In this document: positions 13,339-21,854 of the stretch, one piece after another
How the letters are laid out: the number at the start of each line of letters is the position of its first letter
How positions within the stretch are numbered: the stretch's first letter is position 1
Assembly (NCBI GenBank): GCA_001969505.1
Contig: LSSK01000756.1
Coordinates: 1 to 26,759, forward strand
Direction: 5' to 3'
DNA: 26,759 bases
From: Zancudomyces culisetae
Lineage: Eukaryota > Kickxellomycota > Harpellomycetes > Harpellales > Legeriomycetaceae
Notes under the pieces: model-generated
What the model was told of the DNA's origin: nothing
Seen by the model: only the letters and a program-made list of their open reading frames with translations
Database searches by the model: none
Program-made: the position numbers and the translations under genes

Positions 13339-14060
13339 ATGGTAAACGCTTCGTGTATAGTAGTGGGTGCTGCAAAAATCCTCGGGACTATCTATTTCAA
13401 ACAAGAGGCACCCGGTTCTGTTGTAAAGATCACAGGTAGCTTGGAGGGATTAACTCCGGGACTTCACGGATTTCATATACACGAATTTGGAGATACATCC
13501 AACGCATGTATGGGAGCTGGAACGCACTACAACCCCACTGGACACGTCCACGGTGATGTCAACGATTCTGCCAGACATGTTGGTGACTTGGGAAATATTT
13601 CTGCTGATGACTCTGGAAAAGCTACAATAAACATAGATGATGACGGCCTAAATCTCTATGGGCCTATCAGTATCATGGGGTAAACTGTTTATACAATCAA
13701 TATTTGATAAACAAAATAAAAAATAAATAGCTGGCACAGGTGGTGTGATATTGCAGCACTATGCCTCCATGGATATCTACCTTTACTTGTATTCAGAATA
13801 TACGTAAAGAAGACTAACAAAACCAATAATGATTTCAATAGACGAGGACTTGTTGTTCATGCACAAAGGGATGATTTGGGCAAGGGTGGTAACTCAACCT
13901 CTTTGGAAACCGGAAATGCTGGTGGTAGAGTTGGCTGCTGTGTAATTGGATATACAAAAGGTAAACTTGTTTTTTTTAGTAATATTTGTTTATACTGGCT
14001 AAATTGTGTTTTTGAAAATTAACAAGAAATCTAATGGCTTAATATATTATAGGTGAATAA
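13339..14060 (+). CDS. SOD1: Cu/Zn superoxide dismutase (three exons, 155 aa)
   Basis: It converts superoxide to hydrogen peroxide and oxygen and is probably cytosolic, since there is no signal peptide. Exons are 13339-13679, 13842-13960 and 14053-14060. The first intron (162 bp) starts GTAAAC, has CTAAC as a likely branch site at 13814-13818 and ends in TAG. The second (92 bp) leaves an eight-base last exon that completes a Gly codon and adds Glu-stop. The start is the ATG giving [10 protein letters not shown], which gives the usual family length of about 154 aa. Copper and zinc ligands are all visible: the two His of GFHIHEFGD, the His of THYNP, the first His of HVHGD, RHVGD with its Asp, and the His of GLVVHA across the first junction. 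The disulfide Cys pair and the active-site Arg (GNAGGR) are present. The stop right after GPISIMG is intronic and not a truncation. Confidence 0.95.
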
Positions 14061-14640
14061 CTTTTCCCGCTGATAAATGAGAGCCAGGCTGTTGTCAGCG
14101 TTATTTAAAAGTATAAATTGTAGCTTTGTTCAGTACCTTTCAAAGTCTGACTCTTTAAAGCAATAAAATCTAGTTTAAATATCTAAATACACAACATTTG
14201 CAGTTTTACAGTTAACGTTGGGAAGTGCGATCATTTTTGGAGTTTTACTTTTGACTTGCGGGTTAATAGTATAGACCAAGTTTGTATTACTTTATTAAAA
14301 AAATAAAAAAACAGGAGAACCAGGTTAATTAGAAGCATAAATAATTCATTTGACCCAAATCACTCTCAACAAAGCAAAAGTAGAAATAAAAGTAAAAAAT
14401 GTGTATATTAAAACTTTGGTTTATTCTTTATTTACCATTTCATGATTACAAGTAAACCTGATTTCTAACTATTATGTGAGCTTTTAAAGTTTTGAAGCGA
14501 GCCCTAATCACATCGGAACTTTTATATTTGCCCCTTCTTTACTTGGTTAAAAGCAGAAAAATATTTTTCTTCAGAGGAAAAATATAATTAATGAACGAAC
14601 GTGGGATATTCTATCCAAGTAAAGTGTCAGTAAAGGGGAA
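14061..14640. other. Intergenic: SOD1 3' flank and promoter of the active GDSL gene
   Basis: About 580 AT-rich bases with the SOD poly(A) signal and several A runs. The sequence just before the ATG at 14641 is purine-rich (aaaggggaa). I found no ORF, RNA gene or strong regulatory motif. Confidence 0.5.
14162..14167 (+). terminator. AATAAA polyadenylation signal for SOD1
   Basis: A canonical AATAAA lies 102 nt after the SOD stop codon, inside an AT-rich 3' flank. This is a reasonable position for a fungal poly(A) signal. Confidence 0.4.
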
Positions 14641-15750
14641 ATGCGTCTACATCCAAATCATTTGTTTATACTATCACTACTTGGTGTTAGTGCAGCTAGA
14701 ACAAATACTTCACCGAATCCCAAACTAGTCGTGTTTGGAGACAGCATATCGGATATAGGAAACAAAGGCAAGGTACCTTACCCAGTGGATTATTGGAACG
14801 ATAGGTTTTCAGATGGTCCGGTATGGAACGAATATACGGCATATTTCAACAACTACACATTGATAAACTTTGCATATGGAATGGCAGAAATAAAGCGGGA
14901 AGACGCACTTAAAATGCATGGTGTGAGCGTCAGAGCCACAAAGAGTGTAACAAACCAAATAAAGGATTTTTTAAAGATATACAACTGTAGTAAAGAAAAA
15001 TGCAAGACAAATAGCTCAGTGGTTGTGGTTCAGGGAGGTGGAAATGATTTTATTTCTTTGTTTACTAGGGGAAGTGTTGGATTAAACGATATTATTCAAA
15101 GGTCAACTCAGATTGCCAAGGAGCTGTTTGAAGCTGTGTTACTTCTTGTGGAGCATGGTTACAGAAACATAATAGTATTTGAAGTTCCTGACCTCGCAAT
15201 GACACCGGCAGCAAAAAACAAATCTTTTTTTTTTAGAAAGGGAATAGAGATGCTGACCAGGAATTCAAACATTTTACTCAACAAACTTATAAATGCACAT
15301 TTGAAAGAAAATGGCTCCAGTGTGAACTATATCAAACTTGTGAAATTTAATAGCATACTTTCTATGATGAAATCCAAGGAAATTGCATCCAAATGTATGG
15401 GAATTGTCGACTATGAAAACGATTGTTATAAAATTGTCGATTTACAATTGGTTTCTGCATGCTTGTCACCACACCAGTACCTCTTTTACGATATAATTCA
15501 CCCGACATCAAAGGCGCATGCTGTACTCGGTGCAATACTGTCAGAAGTAATAAAAAACAATTCTCTTGAATTGAATTTTGATTCAATGGCTGAAATAATA
15601 AAAAGATACAACATCCGAGTTGGATCATCCACGGATAACTCTGGGCTGGATCTGCAAAGATCGATGGAAATATATAACTATCCACATTCTGTTAATAAAT
15701 ACAGCCAAAAAAGTTTATGCACACGAAAGGGGATAGAATGTGATATTTAA
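14641..15750 (+). CDS. Secreted GDSL/SGNH-family lipase/esterase (369 aa)
   Basis: A single-exon gene with a hydrophobic signal peptide (about residues 8-19, likely cleavage near SAARTN). All SGNH blocks are present: block I VFGDSISDIGN with nucleophile Ser35, block II Gly80 (NFAYG), block III GGGND with Asn135, and block V DIIHPT with Asp284 and His287. It resembles the GDSL branch often annotated as thermolabile-hemolysin-like or as phospholipase/acyltransferase. The reaction is probably ester hydrolysis of lipids or polysaccharide acyl groups, but the substrate cannot be read from sequence. NNYTLIN, NCS and NNS/NSS sites suggest N-glycosylation. It is a paralogue of the inactive-looking gene at 9679-10971, with SOD1 lying between them. 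The C-terminus (about residues 320-369) is unique and ends in a small Cys-containing tail. Confidence 0.92.
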   Translation: MRLHPNHLFILSLLGVSAARTNTSPNPKLVVFGDSISDIGNKGKVPYPVDYWNDRFSDGPVWNEYTAYFNNYTLINFAYGMAEIKREDALKMHGVSVRATKSVTNQIKDFLKIYNCSKEKCKTNSSVVVVQGGGNDFISLFTRGSVGLNDIIQRSTQIAKELFEAVLLLVEHGYRNIIVFEVPDLAMTPAAKNKSFFFRKGIEMLTRNSNILLNKLINAHLKENGSSVNYIKLVKFNSILSMMKSKEIASKCMGIVDYENDCYKIVDLQLVSACLSPHQYLFYDIIHPTSKAHAVLGAILSEVIKNNSLELNFDSMAEIIKRYNIRVGSSTDNSGLDLQRSMEIYNYPHSVNKYSQKSLCTRKGIECDI

Positions 15751-15830
15751 AGTATTTTCAGAGGGGGAGGGGAGGGGTGATAGGATCAATTTACCAACTA
15801 GTTGTTTGGTTTTATCACTTGAATATTCGC

Positions 15831-15836
15831 AATAAA
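15831..15836 (+). terminator. AATAAA polyadenylation signal for the active GDSL gene
   Basis: A canonical AATAAA lies 81 nt after the stop codon of the 14641-15750 gene. Confidence 0.45.
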
Positions 15837-16145
15837 GAGGTTATGTAATCCAATATTTCTGGGCAGGTTAAATAAATAACTTTAGACTGCGATCACCCAT
15901 AGAAAGGACTGTTTTGAGGTGAAAAGTGCGTCGTGTTTTTTTCGACGAGCTGTGTTGATACACTCCTTGAATATGGTGTTTCAGTAGTGATTGTGATGCC
16001 TTTTAGCTGAAAACAAATGAACTATCACCGATTCCAGTCATGTTAATAAAATATAATCTGATTAGATGGAGGCTGGGTTTAATGCTTGCTGGAACTACTG
16101 GCCCATGGAATGGGATGGAATAAAAATCCAATCTCACCATGATAA

Positions 16146-16152
16146 TTAGTAA
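16146..16152 (-). promoter_or_regulatory. Candidate Yap1/AP-1-type site (TTACTAA on minus strand)
   Basis: TTAGTAA on the plus strand is TTACTAA on the minus strand, the preferred yeast Yap1 half-site pair. It lies 387 nt upstream of the possible long-form start of the peroxidase gene. Assignment is by motif only and AT-richness makes chance matches likely. Confidence 0.25.
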
Positions 16153-16294
16153 GCAGTACTAGTGAGTTTGAATGTGATTCTGGTTGTAAAGCTGACGGGT
16201 ATACGACATTTTGTTCATGTCTCATATTTCCTCCCATTTCTCCCTGAATAAAAAAATTTTTATTTGCTAGAATCATGGACATTAAATCCGCTAT

Positions 16295-16301
16295 TTAGTA
16301 A
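16295..16301 (-). promoter_or_regulatory. Second candidate Yap1/AP-1-type site (TTACTAA on minus strand)
   Basis: A second exact TTAGTAA lies 143 bp downstream of the first, in the same upstream region of the peroxidase gene. Two exact copies strengthen the case slightly over one. Confidence 0.25.
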
Positions 16302-16532
16302 AAGGAAAGCCGAATAAAAAAAACGTGAAAAGAAATCACATTCATGCACACTTCCGATAATTAGAGAGCAAATGGGGTCAAGAGAAAAATGAAAAGCCAT
16401 GATTGTTCTAGCCAATTGAAAAAATAAATCTGTACAAAACATGAACAGCGGCAATTTTCTTGGCACAAGCTGTCTCTTTTGTCCTTCACCAGCTCGTCAA
16501 ACACTGAGTATTCAAAACATCAAAACAACAAA

Positions 16533-16604
16533 ATGCAAACTATAAATAAAGCGTATTTTATCTTCCCACTTGTCTTCACAGTACTTTTAGGGATTTATAT
16601 TCAA
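16533..16604 (+). CDS. Putative upstream exon adding a hydrophobic N-terminus to the peroxidase
   Basis: The first ATG of this reading frame (16533) opens 24 codons with one Lys, then a hydrophobic run (AYFIFPLVFTVLLGIYI), ending exactly in phase 0 at a perfect GTAAGT donor (16605). An acceptor (aaaatag, ending 16726) follows a TTAAC branch-like motif. Joining gives six more in-frame codons (NNKIKK) and then the peroxidase ATG at 16745. The product would be a 196-aa form with a signal anchor, signal peptide or mitochondrial signal. The intron would be 122 bp, inside the size range of the other introns here. No transcript evidence is available. Confidence 0.5.
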
Positions 16605-16744
16605 GTAAGTTGTTTATGTTTTATTCTTGGTTCTCCACTATCGCTTGAACCTGTAAAGAACTTATCAAAGGAACCATAATCGGGATTTTGAGATTTGAGA
16701 TTAACCACAATAAAATTGTAAAATAGAATAACAAGATAAAGAAA

Positions 16745-17245
16745 ATGAGCGCATCATCAAAATTCTACTCACTCGTTGCCAAGGATTTGAAAGGAAACGA
16801 GTTTCCATTTTCACAACTCCAAGGAAAGGTGGTCCTGGTTGTAAACGTGGCATCAAAGTGTGGTTTCACACCACAATACAAGGGTCTAGAAGAACTTAAC
16901 AAAAAGTACAGCTCCGAGGGCCTACAGATTATTGGATTCCCATGTAACCAGTTTGGATCCCAGGAACCAGGAGGCAGCGAAGAAATTGGCCAATTCTGCT
17001 CCAGAAACTATGGAGTTTCATTCCCAATTATGGAAAAGACCGATGTTAATGGTGCAAACGAAAGTCCAGTATATGGATATCTTAAGTCTGAAAAGTCAGG
17101 GCTTTTGGGAATCAAGAGCATCAAATGGAACTTTGAAAAGTTTTTGGTAGATAGACAAGGTAATGTTGTTGATAGATTCAGCTCATTGACCACCCCAGAG
17201 AGTATGCAAAAGAGAATTGAGGAGGTCCTCGCTGGCTCAAAATAA
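16745..17245 (+). CDS. Glutathione peroxidase-type thiol peroxidase (166 aa, Gpx3/Orp1-like)
   Basis: It reduces hydrogen peroxide or lipid hydroperoxides. The active-site Cys39 lies in NVASKCGFT, with Gln and Trp partners in FPCNQFG (Gln69) and IKWNF (Trp128, Asn129). Cys rather than selenocysteine is used. Cys85 (IGQFCSRNYG) sits where yeast Gpx3/Orp1 has its resolving Cys82, so a thioredoxin-dependent two-Cys cycle and a peroxide-sensor role are plausible by family analogy. The 166-aa length matches yeast Gpx3-type enzymes and has no tetramerisation loop, as in monomeric enzymes. The ATG at 16745 gives the short cytosolic form; a spliced upstream exon could add a membrane or organelle signal. 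It lies about 2.7 kb from SOD1, separated by the active GDSL gene. Confidence 0.95.
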   Translation: MSASSKFYSLVAKDLKGNEFPFSQLQGKVVLVVNVASKCGFTPQYKGLEELNKKYSSEGLQIIGFPCNQFGSQEPGGSEEIGQFCSRNYGVSFPIMEKTDVNGANESPVYGYLKSEKSGLLGIKSIKWNFEKFLVDRQGNVVDRFSSLTTPESMQKRIEEVLAGSK

Positions 17246-19418
17246 ATCCACAGTATAACTATCTCGAAGAAGGGGGGGGAAAGGATAAATAATTTTTTAG
17301 CTTTTCATTTTTTTCGGCATGTTGTGATTTTTTAATAGACTAATTTGATGTATTGGAACCTCAACAGAGGGAAAATAATAAAAATGCCTAATAATTGTGT
17401 TTTACCTTTAATGTTTCTTTTATTGATTCTATAATTTACTTTTGATGCTTTTGATTGTGAAAAACATCAAAAAATCACAGAAAAGGTATACATAGCAAGC
17501 CTCGTCCGCTTTGAACTTTACTTACCACGAGGCCGCTGTGAAAAAGATTATTTTGATACAGGATGTATGTGTGAGAGGGGGATCGCTCTCCTCTGACTAA
17601 AAGAAAACGCATATGCAGTTATGGGCTCAGATACAAGAAAATCCACCAGTATATTGTAGGATATTCACAAAAAAAAATGTTGGGATAGGGTATTTGACTA
17701 CAAAGCAAAGTGAATGTAGACTGAAATCAGTAGTTATTATGATGCCTTTTTTTTAAATCAGTTCTAGATGTTTTTTCTACAAATTGTTGTAGGTTTGCAG
17801 TGCTAAAGCAGCATCCATCAAAGAAACTTTTACCGTACCACATTGATCCCCATTCAACTGTAATAGATTCACTTATTATGCAGAAGAATGCACATTTTTG
17901 ATGATGATAATTACAAATGAGGATTGCAGCACATAAGTTCTTCAGCATAGGAGTATAAAAGTGCTCTAAGGTCATGTAAAGGTAGAGATGACCAAACAAT
18001 CGTATTCATTTTTCAAGGGTGGTTCAGTATGTGTGGGATGTGTAAATTATCAGAAAAAAAATCGAATTCATAAATTTCCCAAAAGTGGCTTACTCAGTGT
18101 TCCCAGGGCAAGCTGAAGTAGAAACACACATAATGCATGTGCTTCGCGTTAATTGGCATTATAAGGTACAACAATCAACGCACAGCTACAAAAGTATTGG
18201 TGATAAAAGTAAGCGCCATTAGAATCCACGCCGATTGTTCACATATCACGTTTCTGCTTTGGTACGGATACAAATGAAAAAAAAAACAAAAAAAAAACGT
18301 CAGCTGATGAATGTTGGGGATTATTTTACGCGCTGTCTTTTAGACTTGGCAATGTCTGGGCACACATGTATAATAAACTATATTTTTAAATTAAAAGGTG
18401 GTAAGGTTCCAAGATAGTAGTATGGTATAGACGTTTGATGTTGAATTGTAGGGAAAAGCATTCGGTTTACTTTTTTACTTTGTATGAGAATCCTTGTAGT
18501 AGCAGTAAACACTGGTCCTTTTATTTGTATATACTGTGGAAATTTGGGTATCGCAGCAAATGAAAGAGTGAAATCCGCAGCGCATATGCAAAATGCAAAA
18601 ACAAAAAAAAAAAAGTTTAGCACATGGCAGAAAAAACAAAATTATTGGCAGCACTCACTACTTTGGTTTATAACAAATATACTGTTTTCCCGTATTCCTG
18701 CAACAAAGTAAATAGGAAAGACAAAAAATTTCTGCCAATTATTTCCCATAAAGCCAGCAAAATGTTTGGTGGATCAAAAATGTTTTCACAGCCTTATTAT
18801 TGCTCCATAATGGTTTTTAGTTAATGTTATTATTGTTGATAGTTTGAATTTTTTTTTCTTTACCATAAAACACAAATCTGGCATTGTAGATGAGATGAGT
18901 GGGTGGAAGTATCCAAGATACGCTTTATTTGCTGATTTTTTTTATATACCTGACTTTCTGTCCAAACTGGCACCATTAATTGCTCGGATTTTTATTTACA
19001 TTGGTAATTTTGTCAAACTGGAAAATACTAATAATTTGCTATTAGTAACAAGGAGCAAAAAAGCATCAAAATGGGAATTTAAGCGTTAATTAATCTTCTA
19101 AATAAGGACATTAAGGGGTCAAAAAAAAAAAGACTTTAACAAAAAATAAACGTAATTTTCGAAAATATCAAAGTATAAACAACCTGTGTTTCTGTAACAG
19201 GAGCAATACCAAATAAACCGTTATAAACACCAAGAGATTGATACTATTTTTCAAGTTTGGCATTTGAAGTATTGACAATTGCAACGAAAAAAGAAAAACC
19301 TCCAAATCGAACATTTATGCTAACAATTCCACTTTATCAACAACAGCGATAAAGAATAATAGTAATATAATTTATTTACACAGAGTAGAAAAACAAAAGT
19401 GTGTGAGACAAGTACAAT
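17246..19418. other. 2.2-kb intergenic region without a recognisable gene
   Basis: It holds the peroxidase 3' flank and the promoter of the DM9 gene. Several 60-90-codon ORFs occur on both strands (for example 17727-17999 minus and 18844-19089 plus). They show no domain, no consistent splice context and A/T-run-driven composition. A perfect 7-bp inverted repeat (GCCTCGT/ACGAGGC) lies at 17499-17533. No tRNA, rRNA or transposon was recognised. A divergent short-exon gene or an ncRNA cannot be excluded. Confidence 0.5.
17377..17382 (+). terminator. AATAAA polyadenylation signal for the peroxidase
   Basis: A canonical AATAAA lies 132 nt past the peroxidase stop codon in an AT-rich flank. Confidence 0.4.
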
Positions 19419-21682
19419 ATGTCACAGGGGTTTGAAAACGGTAGTGGGTATAGGAACAACAATCCCTACGGCGATTCCCATAGAAATGATAACCCATATT
19501 GGACCGAAGGTAGACCTTCCCCAACGATGCCTGGCAAACAGCTAGACAGAGGCATAGTGCCACAGAGAGGTGATGATAGACAGAATGAAGTATACCAAAG
19601 TCACGATAGCTACTATGATAGGCAACAACAACCACAGCCACAACCACAATATGGGGGGCAAGGATATTCAAACTACAGTGATAGAGGGGATGGTGGAGCG
19701 TATAGCCCGCGAGGTAGTGCTTCGAATCAGGGGTATAATGATAATAGATCTGGTGGAGCGAGCAATAATAAGAATTTTCAATATGCTTTTCCCCAAGCAA
19801 ACGAGTATAGGGGTGATGATAACTACGATTACAACTATAATCCTCAGCAACAAATGTCACGACCACCACATTTGACGAGGATGGATAGTCCAGGTGGTGG
19901 AAGGAGCTCACAAGGTTGGCAGGGAAGCGGAATGCCTCCAATGCCATCCACACCACAAAGACCACCGATGCCAGGAGGTGAGGGGGGTATGAAAAGACCC
20001 AGTCAGTCAAATATGCAGCCTTTATCCTCAGCAATCCCCTTCCCATCACAGCCATCATTGCAACAACCACCATTGCAACAATCACCACCACCGTTACCAC
20101 CACTACCATCGCAACAACAACGACAGGAGCAAGGCTATCCAAGTGGTGGAGGACCAGGAGGCCAGAGACCATCATATGGGTATGGAATGCCACCACCAGC
20201 TCCAACGGGTGGATTTCCGAGTGGAAATGTTAGCGGACCAAGACCATCGTATGGGTATGGAATGTCATCTGGAAATCCAACAGGAGCATTCCCAAGTGGG
20301 AATAGCAACGGTCCCAGGCCATCATATGGATACGGTATGTCATCAGCAAATCCTACGGGTTCGTTTCCAAGTGGAGGAGGAAGCGGGGGAGAGGGACCGA
20401 GACCATCATATGGACATGGAATGCCACCGCCAACTCCAACGGGTGGATTCCCAAGTGGAAATGTTAATGGGCCAAGACCATCGTATGGGTATGGGATGTC
20501 ATCTGGCAACCCATTAGGAGCAACAACAACAACAGCAGCAGGAGCAGCAGCAGCAGCAATAGCAAAACCACCAATAGGAGGAGGAGGAGGGCCTCAGCCA
20601 TCAATGTTATCATCGGGTCGTGATAATAATAAGCAATCAATATCAGAGATGCAGAATTACGGTTCTCAAAAACAACAGTATCAACAAGGAGGAGCAGGAG
20701 CAGGAGCAGTAGGAGCAGGCGCAGGAGTAGGAGTAGGAGGATATCATCTTCCACAACCCCAACACCAACCAATGCTACCAACCCAACCATTGGGTGTTCA
20801 TGGAACTCTGGAATGGAAGGAAGTTAAAAATCTGTAAGTCTTTTTTTTTTGTTGTTATTTTTAATAATAATGATAATAATAATAACAATGTTATATTTCA
20901 ATGGCAAGTTTGGTAATTAGTGGAGGTATGAATATTTAAATCTAACGGGAAAATGGGATGGACTTAAAAATAGAACAATTCCAAGCTCAGCTTTGGTTGC
21001 GGGAAAAAATAATGGCGAACCAGTGTATATAATAAAGTAAGAAATACTATAAAATAAAAAATAAATAAAAAAGAAAAAAAAGAAAAAGAAAAAGAGAGGA
21101 GAGAGAAAGCAGAAAGAAAATAGTGTAGTAGGTTTGTAAATTAAATAATACTAAAAACACAAAACCTATTAATAGATATACGCACAAGTCAGGGGTGTAT
21201 ATAGGAATGTTGTCAAAGGGAATTAGGGGGGCATTAGTAATTTGTAATGGGTCATTTGTAAAACCAAAGGAGTTTAGTGTACTTTGTGGAAGATCCGAGA
21301 TGTTTAACTGGTATTCAGCAAAAGGGAGAATGGATCCTACCAAAGTTACACAAAGGTTGGTGGTAGGAGGACGTGATTCAAAGGGGCGAACGGTAAAAAA
21401 AAAACAATAATTTAAAAAATTTAAAAAATTTAATGATTGTTAATGTGTTTATTATTATTATTATTTTATTTTTTTTGTGGTTATTATTTATTTGGGCAAG
21501 AAAATAATGGGGTATTGTAAATAATGTATGATGGATAATATTAGGTGTTTATTGGAAAGCGAAACAAGAACGGAAATATATATGTTGGAAGTATTGGACC
21601 AGGAATTAAGAAGGGAATAAGCTATCCATATGAGGGAAAGGAGAAATTGGCGGATGATTACCAAATGTTGTGTTTTAGTTGA
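19419..21682 (+). CDS. Disordered repeat protein with two C-terminal DM9 (DUF3421) repeats (four exons, 626 aa)
   Basis: Exons are 19419-20833, 20926-21036, 21176-21392 and 21545-21682. Donors are GTAAGT, GTAAGA and GTAAAA, all acceptors are AG, and the joined length is 627 codons with TGA. Residues 1-470 are low-complexity, rich in Gly, Pro, Gln, Asn and Tyr, with five tandem units of 25-28 aa (240-368) built on FPSG...GPRPSYGYGM, then an Ala run and a Gly-Ala/Val run. The C-terminal 150 residues are two DM9 repeats: IPSSALVAGKNNGEPVYI ... EFSVLCG, then RLVVGGRDSKGRTVFIG ... DDYQMLCF. DM9 repeats occur in animal proteins, including a mannose-binding oyster lectin, so carbohydrate binding is a reasonable guess. 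There is no signal peptide, so it is cytosolic or unconventionally exported. Exon 3 was started at 21176 because that acceptor alone keeps the DM9 frame. The gene converges on the SKI3-like gene. Confidence 0.85.
20136..20522 (+). repeat. Five tandem 75-84-bp coding repeats (PSYGYGM units)
   Basis: The units encode residues 240-265, 266-290, 291-315, 316-343 and 344-368 of the DM9 gene product. Two subtypes are seen: GMPPP(A/T)PTGG (units 1 and 4) and GMSS(G/A)NP(T/L)GA/S (units 2, 3 and 5). The order A-B-B-A-B suggests duplication of a two-unit block, with unit 5 differing little from unit 2. Confidence 0.92.
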
Positions 21683-21721
21683 AAACTTTTATAACTATAT
21701 CCGATTAACTTTTATTATGCT

Positions 21722-21727
21722 AATAAA
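21722..21727 (+). terminator. AATAAA polyadenylation signal for the DM9 gene
   Basis: AATAAA occurs 40 nt after the TGA of the DM9 gene and before the AAT microsatellite. Confidence 0.4.
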
Positions 21728-21765
21728 AAAGAAAAGAAAAAAAAAGTTGGGAATACAAATGGTTT

Positions 21766-21832
21766 TAATAATAATAATAATAGTAATAATAATAATAATA
21801 GTAATAATAATAATAGTAGTGGTGGTGGTGGT
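21766..21832. repeat. (AAT)n/(GGT)n microsatellite between convergent genes
   Basis: An AAT array interrupted by AGT units passes into five GGT units in the 172-bp gap between the DM9 gene and the SKI3-like gene. It lies in the likely 3' UTR of one or both genes. Confidence 0.9.
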
Positions 21833-21854
21833 ATCTTTATATATATATATTTTG

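Larger units (their letters stand above)
15751..16532. other. Intergenic: GDSL 3' flank and promoter region of the peroxidase gene
   Basis: About 780 bases. It contains the GDSL poly(A) signal, a short hairpin (CGTCG, T-rich loop, CGACG, about 15929-15947), and two TTAGTAA sites. Short minus-strand ORFs here show no recognisable motif. Confidence 0.5.

Noticed and set aside
13680-13682. Apparent premature stop in SOD1 after GPISIMG
   Set aside because: The TAA is part of a GTAAAC donor. A CTAAC branch site and AG acceptor lead to [16 protein letters not shown] in frame, so the gene is intact.
17727-17999. 90-codon minus-strand ORF
   Set aside because: No family was recognised, no splice partners were found, and its length is expected by chance in DNA of this size. 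It is noted only as part of the intergenic region.
18844-19089. 81-codon plus-strand ORF
   Set aside because: It starts in a T run, shows no domain, and its frame begins without a convincing leader or promoter.
19372-20509. Long minus-strand ORFs with repeated peptides
   Set aside because: They are shadows of the DM9 gene's tandem repeats in the reverse frame.
20136-20522. CRISPR-like spaced repeats
   Set aside because: The units are directly adjacent protein-coding repeats without unique spacers, in a eukaryotic gene.
20921-21193. Other acceptors for DM9 exons 2 and 3 (20920, 21188, 21192)
   Set aside because: Each gives an early in-frame stop or the wrong phase. Acceptors at 20925 and 21175 alone keep both DM9 halves in one frame.
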